This document shows positions 1 through 5,041 of a stretch of DNA of 5,041 bases, piece after piece. Origin of the DNA: Sphingobacteriaceae bacterium (GTDB lineage Bacteria > Bacteroidota > Bacteroidia > B-17B0 > Aurantibacillaceae); assembly GCA_023251695.1 (NCBI GenBank), contig JAHEYE010000255.1:1-5041 (forward strand). The letters run 5' to 3'. Below the pieces are notes generated by a model. The model worked only from the letters and a program-made list of their open reading frames with translations, did no database searches and was not told the origin of the DNA. A program made the translations under genes and the position numbers. Each line of letters opens with the position of its first letter. Position 1 is the first letter of the stretch.

Positions 1-1
1 C

Positions 2-712
2 GACGCAGCCTTTACTGCAAAAAGCTGGACGATGGCTAAGGAAGCTTTTACTGAAGCATTGTCTGTTAAAGCAAACGAACAATATCCTAAATATAAAATT
101 ACAGCTATTGAAAAACTGATAGCTGAAGAAGAAATCCAGAAAAATAACCTTGCCAAGGTCGCCGATCTGAAAACAAAGTACGATGCTGCAATTAAACGGG
201 GAGATGATCTTTTTGCAAAAAAATTATGGACGGATGCCGAAGACGCCTATTATGAAGCGTTGGAATCACAAAATGAAAAGTATCCCAAAACCCAAATCGT
301 GGCCATTAATAGAATGATAAGCCGCGAGTTTCCGGGTAATGACAAAAAATACAAGGATGCATTGGCAAAAACAAGCAAACTGGATAATGATTATGTGCAG
401 GCTATCAAGAAAACTTACGAAGATGCCCTTACTTACGAGAGCGACGCCTCCTATTTAAAAAAGAAAACTAACGAACCGGCGACGCCAGTTAAAAACAGCG
501 AACACGTAAAAGCAATGCTTGCAAAATACCCGCAGGGTTTAACTGAAGAAATAATAAACGGGAACGGGGTTGTTATAGTTAAACGAATTCTTATTAAGGA
601 TGGCGATGCCTGGGTGTATCAGAAAAAAATATTTAATTGGGGAGGAATTACCTGTTTCCGCGACGATACTACAATTACAGAATCTATTTTCGAGAACGAA
701 ACTAAGATGTGA
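2..712 (+). CDS. Tandem-repeat protein of Bacteroidota type, 5'-truncated
   Basis: The reading frame is open to the left edge, so the ATG at 32 is very probably internal and the true start lies outside the window; 236 codons are visible. The protein carries degenerate repeats of about 67-71 residues. One unit begins DAAFTAKSWTMAKEAFTEAL (nt 2 on) and aligns with DDLFAKKLWTDAEDAYYEAL (nt 203 on), each followed by N-E-x-YPK and a helix ending in I-x-x-[LM]-I. The linkers YDAAIKR (179) and YVQAIKK (392) mark the unit boundaries; the third unit is eroded. The pattern is helical and TPR-like, rich in Lys, Glu and Ala. After about residue 165 comes a different C-terminal module, starting near KYPQGLTEE and holding KIFNWGGITCFRDD, which I recall as the usual tail of such Bacteroidota proteins. 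I infer a cell-envelope or scaffold role. Signal peptide and N-terminal domains are not visible, so the function is unassigned. Confidence 0.85.
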   Translation, partial: DAAFTAKSWTMAKEAFTEALSVKANEQYPKYKITAIEKLIAEEEIQKNNLAKVADLKTKYDAAIKRGDDLFAKKLWTDAEDAYYEALESQNEKYPKTQIVAINRMISREFPGNDKKYKDALAKTSKLDNDYVQAIKKTYEDALTYESDASYLKKKTNEPATPVKNSEHVKAMLAKYPQGLTEEIINGNGVVIVKRILIKDGDAWVYQKKIFNWGGITCFRDDTTITESIFENETKM

Positions 713-715
713 TTA

Positions 716-770
716 CACGGTGGCTGAGTAGCCTGTACTGAGCTTGTCGAAGTATCGAAGTCATAGCGTG
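716..770 (+). repeat. Nested palindromic intergenic repeat (hairpin within a hairpin)
   Basis: This fills nearly all of the gap between two same-strand genes. The outer helix pairs CACG (716-719) with CGTG (767-770), then, past a 2-nt bulge (765-766), GTGGCTGAG (720-728) with CGAAGTCAT (756-764), including two G.T wobbles and tandem G.A/A.G mismatches. Its loop contains a second hairpin (736-754) with the same core. The arrangement resembles the REP-like palindromes scattered through Bacteroidota intergenic DNA. It ends 7 nt before the next start codon, so if transcribed it would lie in the leader of the metallophosphoesterase mRNA. There is no U-tract after it, so it is not a standard intrinsic terminator. 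Confidence 0.7.
736..754 (+). repeat. Inner repeat unit with CTGAG/CGAAG core
   Basis: TACTGAG (736-742) pairs with CGAAGTA (748-754) around the 5-nt loop CTTGT. The helix has tandem G.A and A.G mismatches (740/750 and 741/749), which in RNA or single-stranded DNA can form sheared pairs. The 15-mer CTGAGCTTGTCGAAG (738-752) is one I recognise from memory as a recurrent intergenic palindrome in many bacterial genomes. Its copy number in this genome cannot be seen here. Confidence 0.65.
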
Positions 771-777
771 AATTCCA

Positions 778-1281
778 ATGAAAAAGATCCTTATCATATC
801 CGATACCCATAGTCATTTAGATCCCAAATTAATTAAATACATTGAGCAATGCGATGAGGTGTGGCATGGTGGCGACATTGGAAATTCTGAATTATGTGAG
901 AAAATTGAAAAATTAAAACCGATAAAAGCTGTTTGGGGTAATATAGACGGAACAGATTTGCGTAAAACTTATAAGGAACATTTAATCTTTAATTGCGAAG
1001 AGGTGAAAGTTTACATGACCCATATTGCCGGCCCGATTGGGAAATACAATCCAAAAGTCCGTGAAATGATGTTGCAGGAGAAACCCGATTTATTTATTTG
1101 CGGACATTCCCATATTTTAAAAGTGATGTTTGATAAAACTTACAATGTACTTTATTTGAACCCCGGGGCTTGCGGCGTGCATGGTTTCCATAAAGTAAAA
1201 ACGGCTGTCCGACTTGAAATTGATGGTAAAGAAATGAAAAATCTGGAGGTGATAGAAATGGGGAGTAGGGCAGCGGGTTAA
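778..1281 (+). CDS. YfcE/MJ0936-family metallophosphoesterase
   Basis: A complete 167-residue protein, within the usual 150-180 of this small cytoplasmic phosphodiesterase family (COG0622). The family folds as a calcineurin-like sandwich around two metal ions and hydrolyses phosphodiesters; the physiological substrate is generally unknown. The metal-ligand motifs are all present and in order: D9-T-H11 after the strand KILIIS, HGGD ending at D33, GN(55)-I-D, H82 in MTHIAG, and GHSH with H110 and H112. The terminal NPGA (128-131) is also typical. The third block reads THIAG rather than the commoner THGH, a variant I associate with Bacteroidota members. The start at 778 is preferred because MKKILIISDTH aligns with the family N-terminus directly. 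No clear Shine-Dalgarno is visible; the hairpin repeat ends just upstream. The gene converges with the minus-strand block, its stop TAA lying in a TTAA that also reads as stop on the other strand. Confidence 0.93.
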   Translation: MKKILIISDTHSHLDPKLIKYIEQCDEVWHGGDIGNSELCEKIEKLKPIKAVWGNIDGTDLRKTYKEHLIFNCEEVKVYMTHIAGPIGKYNPKVREMMLQEKPDLFICGHSHILKVMFDKTYNVLYLNPGACGVHGFHKVKTAVRLEIDGKEMKNLEVIEMGSRAAG

Positions 1282-1403
1282 ACAATCGTATCGCCAAACA
1301 CAAAATCATAAAATAAATACGGTAGTAAAATCAAAGTAAGGCAAACCCCGAACAATAGGGCAACCGAATTAAAAAGGGCGGTCTTTATGACAGCAAAAGG
1401 CAT
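1278..1403 (-). CDS. Possible 41-residue single-pass membrane peptide (doubtful)
   Basis: This ATG-to-TAA frame takes up most of the 172-bp gap between the convergent metallophosphoesterase and histidine kinase genes. It starts MPFAVIKTALFNSVALLFG and continues with a hydrophobic run ending LILLPYLFY, then the acidic tail DFVFGDTIV. One transmembrane helix at about residues 10-32 is plausible, with Lys7 near the start and two Asp in the tail. It lies 50 nt after the histidine kinase stop on the same strand, so it could be cotranscribed. An in-frame stop lies upstream, so ATG at 1403 is the only ATG start. Against it: there is no ribosome-binding site, and T-rich strands give hydrophobic translations by chance. 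I do not recognise a family. Confidence 0.3.
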   Translation of the reverse strand: MPFAVIKTALFNSVALLFGVCLTLILLPYLFYDFVFGDTIV

Positions 1404-1439
1404 ATTTATGGTGTGTTTATTCTTTGACTACCATAAATA
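1403..1439. repeat. Perfect 10-bp inverted repeat downstream of the histidine kinase
   Basis: TATTTATGGT (1403-1412) is the exact reverse complement of ACCATAAATA (1430-1439), with a 17-nt spacer and a possible extra G.T pair. On the minus strand it begins 14 nt after the histidine kinase stop, where a terminator would be expected, but the stem is AT-rich and no immediate U-run follows, only TTTT a few bases later. It also overlaps the start codon of the doubtful small ORF. It may be a weak terminator, a site for a dimeric regulator or a chance palindrome. Confidence 0.45.
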
Positions 1440-1453
1440 CGAAAGGTTTAATG

Positions 1454-3211
1454 CTATCTGTTAAATGGAAGCATTATTTTAAAATTCGAATAACTATCCG
1501 GTATGCTGCTGACTTCAATTTTGCCACCCAGTTTATCAATGGCATTTTTTACCAGATATAAGCCTAATCCGGACCCTTTTGAGGTTTTAGTACCTCTGAA
1601 ATACATATCAAAAACCCTCGAAATAGCTTCTTCTTCAATACCAATTCCATTATCTTCAATTTGGATTTCTACTTGTTGGTCGACTTGGCGGATTAATATT
1701 TTTAAAATATTATCCTTGGGTTCTGGGTTTTGGTATTTTATTGCATTTTCAATTAAATTCTGAAGAATTGTTTCAATTATCTGTTTACTGGAAACGAATG
1801 GAATTAATATTGAAATATCAACCGATACTTTTAAATTCGAGTAACCCGGATAATAAGTGAAACGGTTCAAAATATCGTTCACTAATTCTTCAAAATTAAT
1901 AGGATCGTTAAATTTTGTCGCCTCTTTAATTTTCATAGCTTTCACAAGTTCAGATAAAGTAGAGTCCAGTTTTCTTGAGGCAGTTTCAATCATGTCTAAA
2001 TATTTTAAGGAACTTTCTTTATTACCTTCAAGTTTACTTACCGAAACAAGTCCAATAATTGATGCTAAAGGTCCGCGCAAATCATGAGAAGCTTTATAAA
2101 TAAAAGTTTCCAGCTCCTTATTAATTGATTTTAGTTGGGTAATATTAGTGTGTACCCCAATCGAGCCGATTATTTTTCCTTTGTGATCTGTATAAGGTGA
2201 TCCGCTTATCATAACCCATATTGTTTCTTTGTTTTTTGTGAGCATTGGGACTTCATAAGTGCCGGCTTTTTTATTTTTTCTTTCTTCAATTATTTTTGAC
2301 ATCTCTTTTTTTTGATCCGGAAATAGAAACAAATCACTGGCATTTTTCCCTAGTATTTCTTCAAATTTATAACCCAAAAGCTTGCAAAAGGAATCGTTGG
2401 CGTACATGACAGTGTCGTCATTGTTTACAATTAATATTGCATCATTCAGAGTTGTGACAATTTGTTCCCATTGGTGCTTTGGAGAATAATCAAGCATTTT
2501 ATATTTATTAATGGCAATTAAGGCAGATATTGAAAACACAGTAACCATAGAGGTGGTTAACGGAATATCGTCATAATTAAGCACTACCGGAAAAATAATT
2601 TCAGCAATTATTCCGGTCAGAACCGGAGCGGTAAGACTTATAAAAAGTAATAAAGCCTGTTTGCGGATTAATGCTTTATCGCGATTAGTGACATAATAAT
2701 ACCAAAGCAGAGTAATCATCGATAAGCCTGCAATACTTATCCATGTTAATAAAATATTTGTCATTAAATTTGGCTCGGGGTTTCCAATCCAGTACCATTT
2801 GGAGGAAATTTCTATTGAGTGTTTTTCATATCCGCCTTCAATTACAAAGAAAAAAAACAGAGAAATTATAAGAAGTATATGAGAGACCAAATCAGTTTTT
2901 AATTTTTTATGTTGCTTTATCAGCTTTATAATAAATTGTATCCCAAAACTGCTTCCGAATACCAGGAATATTTCAGAAATTTTAAACCACGCATCAGCAG
3001 TTTCGCGGGTGACTGACATACGCATAAGACCTTCAGAAGTTTGCCATAAACCAATTAGCAAAACAAAGAGAGAAAAAAATAAGTTTGTCCGTGTTTTGTG
3101 AAATGTAAGAATTACATAAAAGTAAATGGCAATATTAATAAAAGCAGGAACCAACGAGAGGACAAAAACATCTATTCTTGATAGGTCTACATTAGTAAAT
3201 TCCGGATGCAT
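1454..3211 (-). CDS. 7TM-PAS sensor histidine kinase, orphan
   Basis: A complete 585-residue membrane sensor kinase. Seven hydrophobic segments at about 14-36, 43-57, 76-97, 107-124, 149-172, 184-208 and 217-235 fit the histidine-kinase 7TM sensor class. The connecting loops FHKTRT, IKQHKKLK and TNRDKALIRK are positively charged, placing the N-terminus outside and the catalytic part in the cytoplasm. A PAS domain follows (about 245-358, from TLNDAILIVNNDD to HTNITQL). Next is a HisKA dimerisation domain with YKASHDLRGPLAS, phospho-acceptor His376. The ATPase domain has an N box (NLIENAIKY, N489), G1 (EDNGIGI, 519-525), F box (FDMYFRG) and G2 (GSGLGLYLV). It should autophosphorylate on ATP and pass phosphate to a response regulator, but it has no receiver domain and no regulator is adjacent. 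Gly380 replaces the Thr or Asn often linked to phosphatase activity. An in-frame TAA lies just upstream, fixing ATG at 3211 as the earliest start. The ligand is unknown. Confidence 0.95.
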   Translation of the reverse strand: MHPEFTNVDLSRIDVFVLSLVPAFINIAIYFYVILTFHKTRTNLFFSLFVLLIGLWQTSEGLMRMSVTRETADAWFKISEIFLVFGSSFGIQFIIKLIKQHKKLKTDLVSHILLIISLFFFFVIEGGYEKHSIEISSKWYWIGNPEPNLMTNILLTWISIAGLSMITLLWYYYVTNRDKALIRKQALLLFISLTAPVLTGIIAEIIFPVVLNYDDIPLTTSMVTVFSISALIAINKYKMLDYSPKHQWEQIVTTLNDAILIVNNDDTVMYANDSFCKLLGYKFEEILGKNASDLFLFPDQKKEMSKIIEERKNKKAGTYEVPMLTKNKETIWVMISGSPYTDHKGKIIGSIGVHTNITQLKSINKELETFIYKASHDLRGPLASIIGLVSVSKLEGNKESSLKYLDMIETASRKLDSTLSELVKAMKIKEATKFNDPINFEELVNDILNRFTYYPGYSNLKVSVDISILIPFVSSKQIIETILQNLIENAIKYQNPEPKDNILKILIRQVDQQVEIQIEDNGIGIEEEAISRVFDMYFRGTKTSKGSGLGLYLVKNAIDKLGGKIEVSSIPDSYSNFKIMLPFNR

Positions 3212-3383
3212 AAATTAGACTTAAGACTCTTTAAGCATATAAGGTAGTTCTAAATTATCATATTCGTGTATTTTTTGATACTTTTTTTGAGGACATGTAA
3301 GATTTTAGTGAAAAAAGGAAATGGTATCTGAGGAAAAGGTTATTTTGGAATTAATCTAAAGAATGGCTTTGATAATCTAAAAA
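3212..3383. other. Intergenic gap between the CotH-like and histidine kinase genes
   Basis: These 172 AT-rich bases hold no ORF that I can support. Two exact 9-bp direct repeats, TAATCTAAA, stand at 3352-3360 and 3373-3381, 21 bp apart, just after the CotH-like stop codon in the minus direction. TTAAG occurs at 3221-3225 and 3231-3235, one helical turn apart, close to the histidine kinase start. A loose AT-rich pairing is possible between GATAC (3277-3281) and GTATC (3324-3328). I find no good match to the Bacteroidota TAnnTTTG promoter box and no intrinsic terminator, so it is undecided whether the two genes share a transcript. Confidence 0.4.
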
Positions 3384-4964
3384 CTATTCTACCACAATTT
3401 TTGCCCTGCCAATACGGCCATCTGAATCCTGTTTTAACAATAAATAAACCCCCTGAGGGACATGAGGCAATTCAAGCCTGAAGTAAGTATTTTGCATCAA
3501 TTCAAACTTCGACAACATGTACATTTTCCCGTTAGAGCCGTATAGTTTGAATTGGGCATATTCGAAACCTGAGCCTTCATTTGAAACATTAATATAATCG
3601 TGAGCGGGATTCGGAAATACATCTAAATTATAAAGGCCATTATTTTTTATTTCACAGGATTTTTCCCAACCATTTAGTTGCTGAACCACCCATTCCCGCT
3701 GCGACTGGATAAAAGGAAAAATACCCGGATAACGGATCCTTAAAACAAAAGAGGATTTTGTCATCGATACCACATCTTCCATTTCCTCTGTTAAAGATTT
3801 ACTAAAGGAGGCGTAAGAATTCAAACGGTTTGGATCGTTCCTGTAAGTTTCATCAATTAAATTATGCCACCTTAAGAGGGAAGGACCTAAATTATCTAAT
3901 GTAAATTTGGTACGGATAAAATCACAAGCGTAATTTAAATACTCATCTTTATATTCATCATACTGAAAAATTTTAGCTAGTAGTGGACGTTTATCCAGTT
4001 GTGGTGTAGGAATAAGGTAACCGTTTAAAAAAGTTGTGCCGCTTAACACTTTTATGTCCTGAAAGGTTTCATTCATGTCCCATGGAATCCATTTGAATTG
4101 CCCATCGGGATGATCATAGATGAAATAATTATTTCCTCCCGACCAATAGCTGTCCCAGCTTCGCACGCATTTTTCTACGGCCAATGCTTTCAGATAAGAA
4201 TGAACATCAAATTTAATTTCGAGTTGTTGTTTGAAATCATCTCCTGTATAATTATTTAAAAAATCAACAAAATTAATAAAGCCTGTCCAGTCGTCCATAG
4301 TCTCATTTGTGGTAAGCTTCATCCCTTGGTCTTTATATTTTTGTTTGTCAGTACCCTGCCAATCGAGAGGAACGGAAGCGCCACGGTCGGTCTTGTATAG
4401 ATTACCATCGTTAAACGCTCCGCCGTATTTCGATTTCAGGAATGTTTTATCTACATTTTCAATAATTAAATAAAGCCCGATGTATTCATCATTCACCCAG
4501 ACTTTCGTATAAGCAGTTCTTGAAGAAAACAATCCTGCATCGCGCATTAACTTATTACAAGTAGCATCGTGCATGAGTGAGGGGTCGTTAATAAAAATGT
4601 TCAGGTTTAATTTTTTCAGACCGTCGAATGTTTGATTGTTATTAAACTCATTAAATGAAATTTTAAAGGGATTTTTTCTTCCGAAATTAGCGAGTGTATT
4701 AGAAGCATTTCCTTTTTCACGGAAACCGCAACTGTAAGTGGTTACTCCGTCGAATGTCACATCACATTCATGATAGATCTCCGGAAAATTATCAGGGTCG
4801 GTAATGTTTGCATGAAATTCGGCTTCCAGAACAGTAAACCAATCTTCTAAAGGTGTTTGTATTTTTATTTCATGTATAATAGAATCGTTAAACACAATTG
4901 CTCCTGATTGCGAAAATAAATGGCAACTAAAAAAAACAAGTATGGAAATAATTACTTTTTTCAT
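3384..4964 (-). CDS. Secreted CotH-family kinase-like protein with T9SS sorting domain
   Basis: A complete 526-residue protein in three parts. Residues 1-19 (MKKVIISILVFFSCHLFSQ) are a Sec signal peptide. About 28-430 matches the CotH family of atypical, secreted protein kinases, first known from spore coats: FREKGNAS (81-88), NPFKISFNEF (98-107), DPSLMHD (127-133), the strand pair YTKVWVNDEYIGLYLIIEN (152-170), and NNYFIYDHPDGQFKWIPWDMNETF (278-301), whose WD (D296) is the likely metal-binding Asp; the QREWVVQQL helix closes the domain. About 445-526 is a type A T9SS C-terminal domain: DVFPNPAHDYINV, a middle LYGSNGKM strand, and the end PQGVYLLLKQDSDGRIGRAKIVVE in pieces typical of that domain. 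It should cross the outer membrane by T9SS and stay on the surface or be released. A phosphotransfer role is inferred from the family; the substrate is unknown. The ATG at 4964 gives the signal peptide directly. Confidence 0.92.
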   Translation of the reverse strand: MKKVIISILVFFSCHLFSQSGAIVFNDSIIHEIKIQTPLEDWFTVLEAEFHANITDPDNFPEIYHECDVTFDGVTTYSCGFREKGNASNTLANFGRKNPFKISFNEFNNNQTFDGLKKLNLNIFINDPSLMHDATCNKLMRDAGLFSSRTAYTKVWVNDEYIGLYLIIENVDKTFLKSKYGGAFNDGNLYKTDRGASVPLDWQGTDKQKYKDQGMKLTTNETMDDWTGFINFVDFLNNYTGDDFKQQLEIKFDVHSYLKALAVEKCVRSWDSYWSGGNNYFIYDHPDGQFKWIPWDMNETFQDIKVLSGTTFLNGYLIPTPQLDKRPLLAKIFQYDEYKDEYLNYACDFIRTKFTLDNLGPSLLRWHNLIDETYRNDPNRLNSYASFSKSLTEEMEDVVSMTKSSFVLRIRYPGIFPFIQSQREWVVQQLNGWEKSCEIKNNGLYNLDVFPNPAHDYINVSNEGSGFEYAQFKLYGSNGKMYMLSKFELMQNTYFRLELPHVPQGVYLLLKQDSDGRIGRAKIVVE

Positions 4965-5041
4965 TGTCCGTAAATACGATGTTTGGTATTTAAATAAGTG
5001 TAGCGCTTTTTAAAATTCTTCCGCATGAAATGGAAACCAAC
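4961..5041 (-). other. Unresolved right edge; possible 3' end of an upstream minus-strand gene
   Basis: Three readings compete. First, a minus frame is open from the right edge for 26 codons (including HFMRKNFKKRYTYLNTKHR) and stops at TGA 4963-4961, giving an ATGA overlap with the CotH-like start; that would suggest a tightly coupled upstream gene. Second, another minus frame reads WFPFHAEEF and stops at TAA 5012-5010, which would leave a short promoter gap. Third, a plus-strand gene might begin at ATG 5025 (MKWKP). The sequence is too short to choose between them. AT-richness makes a 26-codon open frame unremarkable. Confidence 0.25.

Noticed and set aside
619..816. Minus-strand 65-codon frame across the end of the repeat protein and the hairpin
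   Set aside because: It is antisense to two well-supported coding ends and runs through the palindromic repeat; the translation shows no domain or motif.
1094..1309. Minus-strand 71-codon frame antisense to the metallophosphoesterase
   Set aside because: It overlaps the conserved GHSH and NPGA coding region and has no recognisable features; a shadow frame.
1363..1386. ACCG/CGGT mini-hairpin followed by CTTT as a terminator for the metallophosphoesterase
   Set aside because: Only four pairs with a 12-nt loop and three Ts; too weak, and it lies within the candidate small ORF.
1387..1464. Plus-strand 25-codon frame (MTAKGIFMVCLFFDY...) in the convergent gap
   Set aside because: Very short, overlaps the histidine kinase stop, no ribosome-binding site, and opposite to the longer candidate ORF.
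1503..2087. Two plus-strand frames (1503-1763 and 1857-2087) inside the histidine kinase
   Set aside because: Both are antisense to the ATPase and HisKA domains, whose motifs are intact on the minus strand.
3270..3328. T-run and A-run pairing in the gap as an intrinsic terminator
   Set aside because: Few GC pairs, large interruptions and a long loop; homopolymer runs in AT-rich DNA pair readily by chance.
4920..4964. Lipoprotein signal at Cys14 of the CotH-like protein (VFFSC)
   Set aside because: Phe at -3 and -2 does not fit a lipobox; the stretch fits an ordinary signal peptide ending near FSQ, consistent with the T9SS tail.

Overview
The window looks like a chromosomal segment from a member of the Bacteroidota. 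The evidence is a surface protein ending in a type IX secretion (T9SS) sorting domain, a tandem-repeat protein of a kind common in that phylum, AT-rich DNA, and starts without clear Shine-Dalgarno sequences. I cannot place it below phylum.

Layout, left to right. On the + strand, the 3' end of a gene for a repeat protein (2-712, open at the left edge) is followed by a compact nested hairpin repeat (716-770). Next, 7 nt after the hairpin, comes a complete YfcE/MJ0936-type metallophosphoesterase (778-1281). Three features then lie on the - strand: a doubtful 41-residue membrane peptide (1278-1403) whose start codon sits in a perfect 10-bp inverted repeat (1403-1439), a complete 7TM-PAS sensor histidine kinase (1454-3211), and a complete secreted CotH-family kinase-like protein with a T9SS C-terminal domain (3384-4964). 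The last 77 bases (4965-5041) are unresolved.

The two halves converge near 1280, where TTAA gives a stop codon on both strands. No response regulator, transposase, RNA gene or CRISPR array is visible. The CotH-like gene lies 172 bp upstream of the histidine kinase on the same strand. They could share a transcript, but the gap also leaves room for a separate promoter, so a functional link is only inference. The metallophosphoesterase and the repeat protein need not be related to them.

The points most worth a second look are the repeat nested inside a repeat at 716-770, the small hydrophobic ORF with its start in an inverted repeat, and the surface CotH-type kinase beside an orphan 7TM histidine kinase. 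I see no convincing evidence of a wholly new multi-gene system.
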